Part shown: positions 1 through 6,642 of the stretch, piece after piece
How positions within the stretch are numbered: position 1 is the stretch's first letter
Layout: each line of letters begins with the position of its first letter
Program-made: the position numbers and the translations under genes
NCBI GenBank assembly: GCA_031262625.1
Contig: JAISHJ010000117.1
Span: forward strand, 1 to 6,893
Length of the DNA stretch: 6,893 bases
Direction of reading: 5' to 3'
Source: Ruminococcus sp.
GTDB taxonomy: Bacteria; Bacillota; Clostridia; Oscillospirales; Ruminococcaceae
Notes under the pieces: generated by a model
What the model was told of the DNA's origin: nothing
Databases searched by the model: none
What the model saw: the letters and a program-made list of their open reading frames with translations, nothing else

Positions 1-415
1 GTACACCGCTTCCGCGTATAAGTCCCATGATATATTCCCCGCCGGCGACAAGGGTTTCCTTGTTTGCGAGGGCGACATCATTACAAGCTTTTATCGCGGC
101 TTCTGTCGGGAGAAGTCCTGCAATACCGACGGAAGCGTTAACCACGCGGTCAACCTTTATCGCAGCCGCTTCCGCAATTGCTCCTGCTCCTGCTTCTGCC
201 TTAATATCGGTGTCGGCAAGCGCAAGCTTAAGTTCACCGAAAAGCTTTTCCTCCGCAATTACGGCGCGTTTAGCGCGGAATTCCCGCGCTTGTGAAGCTA
301 AAAGCTTTACGTTTTTCCCGGCAGTAAGGGCGATAACGTTAATGTCATGCGCACGAGCAATTTCAAGCGTTTGCGTACCTATAGAACCGGTCGAACCGAT
401 AACTGATATATTCAT
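1..415 (-). CDS. dxr: 1-deoxy-D-xylulose 5-phosphate reductoisomerase, N-terminal part (cut by window edge)
   Basis: Dxr rearranges and reduces 1-deoxy-D-xylulose 5-phosphate to 2-C-methyl-D-erythritol 4-phosphate with NADPH and a divalent metal. This is the committed step of the cytosolic MEP isoprenoid pathway. The first 138 codons are present out of roughly 380-400 usual for the family. Visible are the Rossmann NADPH-binding motif GSTGSIGTQTLE (residues 7-18), the family segment VVNASVGIAGLLPT (91-104) and the signature ANKETLV (117-123). The metal-binding acidic residues and the C-terminal domain lie outside the window. The start is well placed because family members begin a few residues before GSTGSIG. 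The ATG directly follows the paaK TAA stop with no spacer, and I see no convincing Shine-Dalgarno sequence upstream, so translation is probably coupled to paaK. In many Bacillota dxr sits between cdsA and rseP; here paaK precedes it. Identification is near certain, while the coupling is inferred. Confidence 0.96.
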   Translation of the reverse strand, partial: MNISVIGSTGSIGTQTLEIARAHDINVIALTAGKNVKLLASQAREFRAKRAVIAEEKLFGELKLALADTDIKAEAGAGAIAEAAAIKVDRVVNASVGIAGLLPTEAAIKACNDVALANKETLVAGGEYIMGLIRGSGV

Positions 416-1630
416 TTAATTAAACCGCTTATCGTAAACGCGTTTGGTTTTCTTTTCAGAACGCGGCAGAGTCATCTCCGGCACACATTCACATTCGATA
501 GTGATGCCGATTTTTTGCTTGAATACGGCGATAATTTTCTTCGCAAGCCCCGCATAGCCTGACATTGACTCAACGATAAGGGTTAAAACATCCCGTCCGT
601 CAACGTGAGCAATATGGATTTGATACTCCGAAGTAGCACCGGGAATGGTCTTGAGGACATCTTCAATCTGTCCGGGGTAGATATTAACGCCCTTAACCTT
701 AATCATGTCGTCGGTACGCCCTAAAATACGCTCTATCATAGGGTATTCCCGCCCGCAGGAACACTTCGCCGGTATTTTCCTTGTCAGATCGTGTGTGCGG
801 TAGCGTATAAGCGGCGCTCCCTCTTTTTGGAGTGTAGTTATAACGAGTTCGCCCTGCTCACCGTCCGGCAAAACTTTCCCGGTTGCGGGGTCGATTACTT
901 CAAAATAAAGGAAGTCGTCACGATAATGAATACCTTCGTGCTTTTCGCAGTCGATACCTATACCCGGACCGTAAATTTCCGTCAAACCGTAGATATCGAA
1001 AAGCTCGATCCCAAGTTCACCCGAGATATGGTCGCGCATAAGGTCACCCCAGCGCTCCGAACCGATAATTCCGCGCTTCAAAGCGATTCTGTCAAGCATT
1101 CCGCGTTCCTTAACCTGTTCCGACAAAAGCAAAGCATAGCTTGAAGTGGAGCAGATTACGGTAGTTTGAAGGTCTTCCATAAGCTGTAATTGCTTTTCGG
1201 TATTACCCGGACCTACTGGCACAGCCATTGCACCGAGAGTTTCACAGCCTTTCTGAAAGCCTGCGCCTGCCGTCCAAAGTCCATAACCGACGGTAATTTG
1301 AACCCTGTCAAGGGAAGTAACGCCTGCCGTTTCGTAACACCAAGCGAACATCTCTGCCCAGTCGTCAACGTCCTTCTTAGTGTAGGGTATAATTACCGGC
1401 TTGCCTGTTGTGCCGGAACTTGAGTGAATACGGACAACCTTTTCGTCAGGAACCGCCTGAATTCCGAGGGGATAGGCTTCGCGAAGATCATGCTTATCGG
1501 AAAACGGAAGCTTCTCAAAATCTTCAATTGAAGTTATCGCGGTGTTTGAATTAGAAAAATGATTTCTATAAAACGGGCTGTTAGCAGCCGCAAAGCTTAC
1601 AGCTTTTTTTATTGCGTTAAGATATTTCAT
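416..1630 (-). CDS. paaK: Phenylacetate-CoA ligase family protein (AMP-forming arylacetate-CoA ligase)
   Basis: This cytosolic adenylate-forming enzyme joins an arylacetate to CoA with ATP giving AMP and PPi. It may act in reverse to recover ATP from arylacetyl-CoA. The 404 residues carry the phosphate-binding loop SSSGTTGKP (70-78), DIYGLTE (212-218), YRTHDLT (277-283), a CSCGRE motif (290-295) and the hinge motif GRTDDMIKVKGVNIYP (304-319). LPRSEKKTKRV (388-398) follows; K394 aligns with the lysine expected to catalyse adenylation. The start is fixed: an in-frame TGA lies two codons upstream, and AAGGA sits 9 nt before the ATG. It is shorter at the N-terminus than the usual 430-440 aa PaaK and opens almost directly at the AANSPFYRNHF helix. 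The gene lies 41 bp after iorB, so the likely substrates are phenylacetate, hydroxyphenylacetate or indoleacetate. The exact substrate and direction cannot be read from sequence. Confidence 0.94.
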   Translation of the reverse strand: MKYLNAIKKAVSFAAANSPFYRNHFSNSNTAITSIEDFEKLPFSDKHDLREAYPLGIQAVPDEKVVRIHSSSGTTGKPVIIPYTKKDVDDWAEMFAWCYETAGVTSLDRVQITVGYGLWTAGAGFQKGCETLGAMAVPVGPGNTEKQLQLMEDLQTTVICSTSSYALLLSEQVKERGMLDRIALKRGIIGSERWGDLMRDHISGELGIELFDIYGLTEIYGPGIGIDCEKHEGIHYRDDFLYFEVIDPATGKVLPDGEQGELVITTLQKEGAPLIRYRTHDLTRKIPAKCSCGREYPMIERILGRTDDMIKVKGVNIYPGQIEDVLKTIPGATSEYQIHIAHVDGRDVLTLIVESMSGYAGLAKKIIAVFKQKIGITIECECVPEMTLPRSEKKTKRVYDKRFN

Positions 1631-1638
1631 CTGTGTTC

Positions 1639-1644
1639 ATCCTT
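1639..1644 (-). promoter_or_regulatory. Ribosome binding site of paaK
   Basis: AAGGAT on the minus strand ends 8 nt before the paaK ATG, within the 41-bp gap after iorB. Together with the in-frame stop just upstream it decides the paaK start. It also shows that paaK has its own initiation signal, unlike dxr downstream. Confidence 0.7.
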
Positions 1645-1671
1645 TTTTTCGTTTTCGGCGGAGAGAAGTAA

Positions 1672-2250
1672 TCACCCCGAAACCGCTTTTATTCCTGCTT
1701 CAAAAGCTTTGATGTTTACGTCAAGGAATCGCGGCTTTATAAGCTTTTCCATAGCTTTTTTTATCGCGTTTTCGCTTATATTTATGAAGCCCATTCCGAA
1801 CGCCGCGCCGAGGAGCAGAGTGTTTGTACATTTACCGTCCATAAACGGTGCGGCGAGGGTATCGGTATCAAGAAAGATACTCTCTGCGGCGGATTTTATA
1901 TAGTCTTCCATAGCTTTGCTGTCGTATGCCATAACTCCGAGTGATACTGCGACCGGCTTTATTTCCGACATTGATACTACTGCTTTTCCGGAAGGTTTCA
2001 AAAACGGAAGACATCTTGCAGCTTCGCATTTTTCAAAGGCTATAATAAGGTCTGCCTGACCCTTCGGGATATAAGGGGAAGAGGTTTTTTCGGTGCGAAC
2101 GTGGCTCACTACCGAACCGCCGCGCTGACTCATTCCGATAGTTTCGCCTGTTCTCGCAACGTCTGAGCCGTCAATTACAGCACTTTCGGCAAGTATCTTC
2201 GAGGCAAGAATCGTTCCCTGTCCGCCTACGCCGCAGATTAAAATGTTCAT
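1672..2250 (-). CDS. iorB: Indolepyruvate ferredoxin oxidoreductase, beta (gamma-domain) subunit
   Basis: IorB is the small subunit of indolepyruvate:ferredoxin oxidoreductase. It supplies the CoA-side domain that works with the thiamine-diphosphate subunit IorA to turn aryl-pyruvates into arylacetyl-CoA. Its 192 residues are a normal length. The opening MNILICGVGGQGTILASKIL contains the GVGGQGT nucleotide-type loop (7-13). ETIGMSQRGGSVVSHVR (36-52) is the strongest family signature, and NTLLLGA (143-149) and FEAG (183-186) are also typical. The ATG overlaps the iorA stop by 4 bp (ATGA), a standard sign of translational coupling for equimolar subunits. A weak GGGG sits 7 nt upstream. No iron-sulfur motif is present, as expected, since those are in IorA. 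Residual doubt concerns only the preferred 2-oxoacid. Confidence 0.95.
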   Translation of the reverse strand: MNILICGVGGQGTILASKILAESAVIDGSDVARTGETIGMSQRGGSVVSHVRTEKTSSPYIPKGQADLIIAFEKCEAARCLPFLKPSGKAVVSMSEIKPVAVSLGVMAYDSKAMEDYIKSAAESIFLDTDTLAAPFMDGKCTNTLLLGAAFGMGFINISENAIKKAMEKLIKPRFLDVNIKAFEAGIKAVSG

Positions 2251-4028
2251 GAACGTACCCCGCCGATCTTATGAATTTTCCCGGGTTTGCAGACGGTTTC
2301 GCAAATTCCGCAGCCGTAACACATCACCGGGTCAATTACAGCTTTTCCGCTTGATAGCGAAATTGCCGGACAGCCAAGCTCGTTAATACAGCGTTTACAG
2401 CCGATACAATCACTCACTTCATAGGTACAAGGCTTTTTCGACACCGCTATACACGGCGCTTTGAATACAATGGCAGATACGCCGTTATATAGAGCCGCTT
2501 CTGTTACGGTTTTTACTGCGTTTTCAAGGTCAAACGGATTACATTCTTTCACAAATCCGACATCTAAGGCGGTTAGCACCTTCGCTATGTCGATATGCAC
2601 AGTCTCCTCGCCGGTAATGGTTACGCCTGTTCCGGGGTGCGGCTGACCGCCCGTCATTGCTGTGGTACGATTATCGAGTATACATATAGTAATATTATGC
2701 TTATTATATACAGCATTCGCTACCCCCGTCATACCGGAAGCGAAAAATGTCGAGTCGCCTGTAAAAGCGAAAACGTCGGTGTCGGGGTTGGAAGTCTTTA
2801 TCCCCTGCGCGACGGTAATTCCGCCGCCCATACAAAGACAGGTATCGGTCGTCTCGAGAGGTTTTGCATTTCCGAGAGTGTAGCATCCTATATCGCCGCA
2901 GTAGACAGCTTTTTTGCCCTTAGAAGCAAGCTTAACAGCGTAAAAGCTTGCTCTATGCGGGCATCCTGCACAGAGCACCGGGGCGCGTGTCGGCAATGTC
3001 ACATTAAGTTTTGCAGACGGCGTTTCGGGTGTTTGAAGCCCTAAAAATCCGCAGATAATACTTTCTATATTTTCATATTTAAGTTCGCCCGCGGCAGGAA
3101 CGTGTTCTGAATATTTGCCCTTAAGAGGTGTCTTAATTAATCTTTGCAAGTTTTCTTCTATAAAAGGCTCGAGTTCTTCAAGTACCAAAATATCCTTAGC
3201 GGTCTCAGCGAAAATTTCAGTCTCACTGACAGGAAAAGGATAGGGACGACCTATAGTAAGTCTGTTGACCTTAACGCCGAGACTCTCAAGCACATCCGTT
3301 ACAATTGCAGTAGTAACGCCGCCGGTTACTATGCCCTTATCGGTATCGGGAACGGTTTCGACATTATTGTATTTGCACTTCTCCGAAGCGATAGAGTTAT
3401 ACATCTTAAAATTTTCGATATGCCTCTTATATGACAGAGGAGGGAATATAACCCATTTTGGGTCTTTAACAAAACCTTCCGGGGTGTAATCATGAATTTC
3501 ATCTGATACGTCTACTGTAGCCGAAGCGTGGCATACCTTTGTTGTGGGGCGAAGAATTACCGGTCTCCCTATCTTTTCGGAAAGTTCAAAGGCATATTTT
3601 GTCATTTTGTACGCTTCCTCGGGGGAGGACGGGTCGAGCACCGTAAGGTGAGCGTACGCTCCGAATGAGCGGGTGTCCTGCTCCGTCTGGGAGGAAATCG
3701 GTCCGGGGTCGTCCGCAACGGCGATAACCATTCCGCCCTTTATGCCGATATAAGCTAAGCACATAACCGGGTCGGAAGCAACGTTAAGCCCAACCTGTTT
3801 CATCGTCACAAGCGTCCGCATACCGGAATATGCCGCACCTGCACCCGCTTCAACCGCCGCTTTTTCGTTGGCAGACCACTCGATATGAATGTTTTTGCTG
3901 TATTCGCTTGATTTTAACGTCTCTAAAATTTCGGTAGACGGTGTTCCGGGATAGCCTGCGGCGAATTTAACCCCTGCGGCAATTGCTCCCATTGCAATCG
4001 CGCCGTTACCAAGCAGATTCATCTTCAT
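2247..4028 (-). CDS. iorA: Indolepyruvate ferredoxin oxidoreductase, alpha subunit (TPP- and 2x[4Fe-4S]-binding)
   Basis: IorA oxidatively decarboxylates indolepyruvate, phenylpyruvate and hydroxyphenylpyruvate with CoA and passes electrons to ferredoxin. It is cytosolic and oxygen-sensitive. Numbered from the chosen start (593 aa), the N-terminal pyrimidine-type domain carries GYPGTPSTEI (25-34), NEKAAVEAGAGA (54-65) and ADDPGPISSQTEQD (105-118). The TPP domain carries CAGCPHR (353-359), GDIGCYT (378-384) and GDS (424-426), followed by ILDNRTTAMTGGQPHPGTG. The C-terminal ferredoxin domain has two cysteine sets, C541/C544/C547/C553-P and C570/C573/C576/C580-P. The frame is open to an ATG at 4046, but that codon has almost no leader behind the predicted promoter and no Shine-Dalgarno sequence. 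The ATG at 4028 has GCGAGA 6 nt upstream and matches the family start (M-x-x-LLGNGA). The ATGs at 4034 and 4022 remain possible. It is the first gene of the operon. Product identity is secure. Confidence 0.95.
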   Translation of the reverse strand: MKMNLLGNGAIAMGAIAAGVKFAAGYPGTPSTEILETLKSSEYSKNIHIEWSANEKAAVEAGAGAAYSGMRTLVTMKQVGLNVASDPVMCLAYIGIKGGMVIAVADDPGPISSQTEQDTRSFGAYAHLTVLDPSSPEEAYKMTKYAFELSEKIGRPVILRPTTKVCHASATVDVSDEIHDYTPEGFVKDPKWVIFPPLSYKRHIENFKMYNSIASEKCKYNNVETVPDTDKGIVTGGVTTAIVTDVLESLGVKVNRLTIGRPYPFPVSETEIFAETAKDILVLEELEPFIEENLQRLIKTPLKGKYSEHVPAAGELKYENIESIICGFLGLQTPETPSAKLNVTLPTRAPVLCAGCPHRASFYAVKLASKGKKAVYCGDIGCYTLGNAKPLETTDTCLCMGGGITVAQGIKTSNPDTDVFAFTGDSTFFASGMTGVANAVYNKHNITICILDNRTTAMTGGQPHPGTGVTITGEETVHIDIAKVLTALDVGFVKECNPFDLENAVKTVTEAALYNGVSAIVFKAPCIAVSKKPCTYEVSDCIGCKRCINELGCPAISLSSGKAVIDPVMCYGCGICETVCKPGKIHKIGGVRS

Positions 4029-4098
4029 TATCATTCTCGCTAACATATTTTATCATTATAATATTATCATAAAAATATAAAAAAGTCAATATTATCAT
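4028..4098. repeat. Four same-direction TTATCAT repeats over the iorA promoter and start
   Basis: TTATCAT (ATGATAA on the iorA strand) occurs at 4028-4034, 4050-4056, 4064-4070 and 4092-4098. The last two are part of a longer 11-bp direct repeat, AATATTATCAT, at 4060-4070 and 4088-4098, set 28 bp apart. One copy overlaps the extended -10 element and another lies just upstream of the -35. The arrangement could be an operator, but the region is very A+T-rich and chance repetition is possible. Confidence 0.4.
4061..4089 (-). promoter_or_regulatory. Sigma-A-type promoter of the iorA-iorB-paaK-dxr operon
   Basis: On the minus strand TTGACT (4089-4084) is followed, after exactly 17 bp, by TAATAT (4066-4061). 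A TG one base upstream of the -10 makes it an extended -10 element. Transcription should begin near 4054, leaving only about 8 nt before the ATG at 4046 but about 26 nt before the ATG at 4028. This supports the shorter iorA. The promoter is predicted from consensus match and position only. Confidence 0.7.
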
Positions 4099-4114
4099 TA
4101 AATTTTTAAAATAG

Positions 4115-4143
4115 TTGACATTACGGTTTAAATAATGTAAAAT
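4115..4143 (+). promoter_or_regulatory. Sigma-A-type promoter for the membrane protein gene and dprA
   Basis: A perfect -35 hexamer TTGACA (4115-4120) is followed, after 17 bp, by TAAAAT (4138-4143). Transcription should start near 4150, giving a leader of about 26 nt before the ATG at 4177. The -35 lies 25 bp from the -35 of the oppositely directed iorA promoter, so one regulator bound between them could affect both operons. Confidence 0.75.
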
Positions 4144-4167
4144 TATTATAGACAAAATTAATAGTGT

Positions 4168-4172
4168 GAGGT
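4168..4172 (+). promoter_or_regulatory. Ribosome binding site of the 409-aa membrane protein
   Basis: GAGGT ends 4 nt before the ATG at 4177. This is a good Shine-Dalgarno match at short but acceptable spacing, and it supports translation from that ATG. Confidence 0.7.
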
Positions 4173-4176
4173 AATT

Positions 4177-5406
4177 ATGGAAGATATTAAGCGTTTCAGC
4201 AACACTAAAGAAGCAAAACAGATGACGGCAGTTTTTATCATAAATATTGTTTTGCTTATATTATTAGATATAGCAGACATTATATATGCAGTTTATATGG
4301 GTATAAACGGAATGAGCATAACCTACAGTTTCGAGTTGCCATCTATATTTTTAATTATTATAATCGGAGGATATTTTATTAATTTAATAACACTTATATC
4401 ATCGGCATTTGCTTCGAGAATTGCTAAATACATAACATTTGCTGATTGTGGTATAATCGCATACGTAAATGACGGAATTAAACGCAGTATAAAACCGAAT
4501 CTCGATTTTCTTGCAATTATATCTAATTCTGTTACAATAACATCAATTGATACTCACGATGAAGAAAGTTTCAGTTTTTCAAACAACCTCAAAGCAAAAT
4601 TTAAGCTTTACAATCTTTTGGCATACAGCGTCTTGGGAGTTATATTCTTAATCGTTTCATTATTTATCGGACTTCATAACTCTATAGGAATGATCGTTAA
4701 TATATTAGGAAGCTATTCGATAATTATCGGTATATTTAAGAGCGCATGGTGGAGAAAGAATTCTGTCGATTTATCCGCACAATACATAAGGTATAAAAGC
4801 GATATTTTATTATGTATTGGAGATATAAATGAAAGCTTATTCTATGTTACAAAGTATCAATTTGACCCTGAGCCTGTAAGGGCATTTCAAATCATGAAAA
4901 TCTGCTCATTTCTTTCAGATCCTTCAACCAACCCCGATTTGATTCTTTCCAAAAGCCTAACTTCAACTATTTTCAATGAATATCTAAGACAGGAAAGGAC
5001 TGATTACCCTAAAATTATCCACGACTACCTTGAATATTATGTAGCTAATATTCCACGACTTACCGAAGGAAAAAGAACAGCCTCTGACCGAATGTTTTGG
5101 ATTGAACTTTTATACTACCTTGCATTAACAGGGCGGCGTGAAATGGCAATTGACGAATATAACAAACGGATATCGTATGTTATTCCTCAGACAAAAATTT
5201 CACAATCCATTAACGGCTGCCTTCGATACATTCTATTTAACGAAGATTATTCGCTCTGGCTATATGACAAAAAGAATATGCAGCCCACCATGTTGGAATT
5301 TATCCACAAATGGTTTGAAATGCCGTACATATATGATGCGAAAGGGACTTACGCCCTTCATAAATTAATTTGGGAACAGCCCGCCGAGGTTAACCATGCA
5401 ACTTGA
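4177..5406 (+). CDS. Unrecognised membrane protein with four predicted TM helices and a helical cytosolic tail
   Basis: I do not recognise this 409-aa protein. It has hydrophobic helices at about 17-42, 53-78, 145-166 and 168-189, arranged as two hairpins separated by a polar stretch of about 65 residues (80-144). There is no cleavable signal peptide. The positive cluster after the fourth helix (KSAWWRKN, 188-195) suggests that the remaining 215 residues are cytosolic. That tail is rich in aromatic and charged residues and looks mostly helical. The segment around 303-330 (WIELLYYLALTGRREMAIDEY) resembles a helix-turn-helix repeat of TPR type, though I cannot confirm it. The start has GAGGT upstream and its own promoter. 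Its last 11 bp overlap dprA, so the two are co-transcribed and probably coupled. Hand counts give about 27-28% G+C over 4201-4260 and 4321-4380, against about 52% over 5761-5820 in dprA. It is a real gene by frame length, promoter and coupling; no function is assigned. Confidence 0.85.
   Translation: MEDIKRFSNTKEAKQMTAVFIINIVLLILLDIADIIYAVYMGINGMSITYSFELPSIFLIIIIGGYFINLITLISSAFASRIAKYITFADCGIIAYVNDGIKRSIKPNLDFLAIISNSVTITSIDTHDEESFSFSNNLKAKFKLYNLLAYSVLGVIFLIVSLFIGLHNSIGMIVNILGSYSIIIGIFKSAWWRKNSVDLSAQYIRYKSDILLCIGDINESLFYVTKYQFDPEPVRAFQIMKICSFLSDPSTNPDLILSKSLTSTIFNEYLRQERTDYPKIIHDYLEYYVANIPRLTEGKRTASDRMFWIELLYYLALTGRREMAIDEYNKRISYVIPQTKISQSINGCLRYILFNEDYSLWLYDKKNMQPTMLEFIHKWFEMPYIYDAKGTYALHKLIWEQPAEVNHAT
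5386..5390 (+). promoter_or_regulatory. Ribosome binding site of dprA inside the upstream gene
   Basis: GAGGT lies within the last codons of the membrane protein gene and ends 5 nt before the dprA ATG at 5396. It fixes the dprA start and allows initiation by ribosomes finishing the upstream gene. Confidence 0.75.
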
Positions 5407-6616
5407 TTTAATTTATCCCGAAACTCCGGAAGAACTGCTGTGGTTTAAGCTTTCGCTTATGTTTGAAGCCGGGAGCAATCGTTTTTGGGAGATCTTTCAC
5501 GGCAAAAGCGAAGATATTGCCGAGATTTATAAAGTAGTTTCCGAAAATCCCGAAAAGATTTTCCCCGACATCTCTACTTCGGAAGAATTTGAAAAAGCTT
5601 GCAATGAACGTGCGGAAAAGGTACTTAAGGATTCAAGATATCGCAATATAGGTATTATTACTTACGAAAATGGAGTTTACCCCGATAGCCTTAAAGAAAT
5701 TTATAATCCTCCGATGGTGCTTTACTACAGGGGCGATGTCAGCCTACTTTCGCAAAAGCCGAATCTTTCAATTGTCGGGTCGCGTAAGTCGTCGGCGTAT
5801 GCGCTGTCGCTTACCGATAAGATAATTAGGTCACTTAAAAAGTACAATTCCGACTACGTTTTTATAAGCGGTTTTGCCGCCGGAACGGATATTGCTTCTC
5901 ATATTTCGGCTGTGCGAAACGGCTGTAAAACTATTGCTGTAAAGGGTTGCGGCGTTGACTACAGTTATCCTGCGGTAAATATGCGATTTGTTCCCGAAAT
6001 TTTAGATAACGGCGTAATTATCAGCGAATATACGCCGGGCACACGTCCGCACCCACGGCATTTTCCTATCCGCAACCGTATAATTGCTGCGCTTCCGGAT
6101 GGCGTAATTGTTACCGAAGGCGGTGCGGAAAGCGGCTCGCTTTCAACCGCTCATCTTGCCATAGATTTCGGGAAGGATGTTTTCACAATTCCGCCCTTTA
6201 ATATTTTGGCGGAGGAGTGTCAGGGCAATATCGCGCTACTGCGCGAGGGGGCGATCCCTATCTACGGCGCTCGCGATATTTTAATGCAAAACCGAGGATT
6301 TATTACAGAACTTTATACGCTTGAGATTGAAAAAGTTAAGTCCGACGGTACGGCAGGAGTTCCTAACACAAATTCGGATATTCCTGTAAAAACCGCCGAA
6401 GGCTTCGCACCGCCGCCCGACTTCAAATTCAACAGCGACACTTCGTCTCTTTCGGAAGCTGAAATAGCTGTCTTAGACATAATCAAGACTGCTCCCGGTT
6501 CGCATTCCGCTTCATCCCTCGCCGACGACCGCGACCCGGACGAAATTTTGGATATTATTACCGAACTCGAGATGTCGAAATTTGTTTTCAGGGCGGCTAA
6601 TGGGTTGTATTATTGA
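5396..6616 (+). CDS. dprA: DNA-processing protein DprA (Smf family)
   Basis: DprA binds incoming single-stranded DNA and loads RecA during natural transformation; many bacteria not known to be competent also keep it. This 406-aa protein has an N-terminal SAM/HhH-like helical part (about 5-75). The Rossmann-like DprA core (about 84-296) shows IVGSRKSSAYA (126-136), SGFAAGTDIASH (158-169), GCGVDYSYPAVN (184-195), FPIRNRIIAALPDGVIVTEGG (223-243) and SGSLSTAHLAIDFGKDVFTIP (246-266). After a linker (about 305-350) comes a DML1-type winged-helix domain (352-406). The core differs from the common pattern in places: SGFAAGTD replaces SGLARGID-like text, and IPPFNI stands where VPG is usual. It overlaps the upstream membrane protein gene by 11 bp and ends before a strong terminator. 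The frequent downstream partner topA is absent. It could be the housekeeping DprA or a divergent paralogue. Confidence 0.93.
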   Translation: MQLDLIYPETPEELLWFKLSLMFEAGSNRFWEIFHGKSEDIAEIYKVVSENPEKIFPDISTSEEFEKACNERAEKVLKDSRYRNIGIITYENGVYPDSLKEIYNPPMVLYYRGDVSLLSQKPNLSIVGSRKSSAYALSLTDKIIRSLKKYNSDYVFISGFAAGTDIASHISAVRNGCKTIAVKGCGVDYSYPAVNMRFVPEILDNGVIISEYTPGTRPHPRHFPIRNRIIAALPDGVIVTEGGAESGSLSTAHLAIDFGKDVFTIPPFNILAEECQGNIALLREGAIPIYGARDILMQNRGFITELYTLEIEKVKSDGTAGVPNTNSDIPVKTAEGFAPPPDFKFNSDTSSLSEAEIAVLDIIKTAPGSHSASSLADDRDPDEILDIITELEMSKFVFRAANGLYY

Positions 6617-6642
6617 GAGAATAGAATTACTCGACAAAACAC

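Noticed and set aside
27..419. 130-codon plus-strand open frame opposite dxr
   Set aside because: It is a shadow of the clearly recognisable dxr frame; its Ala/Ser-rich composition is what the antisense of this gene gives.
2595..3044. 149-codon plus-strand open frame opposite iorA
   Set aside because: It is antisense to the TPP domain of iorA, where family motifs are intact. No initiation signal or homology is evident.
4044..4046. Longest-frame ATG as the iorA start
   Set aside because: There is no Shine-Dalgarno sequence, only a minimal leader behind the predicted promoter, and extra residues not expected for the family; 4028 is preferred.
4055..4060. Perfect TATAAT on the minus strand as the iorA -10 box
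   Set aside because: It lies 23 bp from the TTGACT -35, too far. TAATAT at 4061-4066 has the exact 17-bp spacing and an upstream TG.
4177..6616. Mobile element or prophage cargo carrying the membrane protein and dprA
   Set aside because: No transposase, integrase, terminal inverted repeats, target duplications or tRNA attachment site are visible in the window. The composition contrast of one gene alone is not enough.
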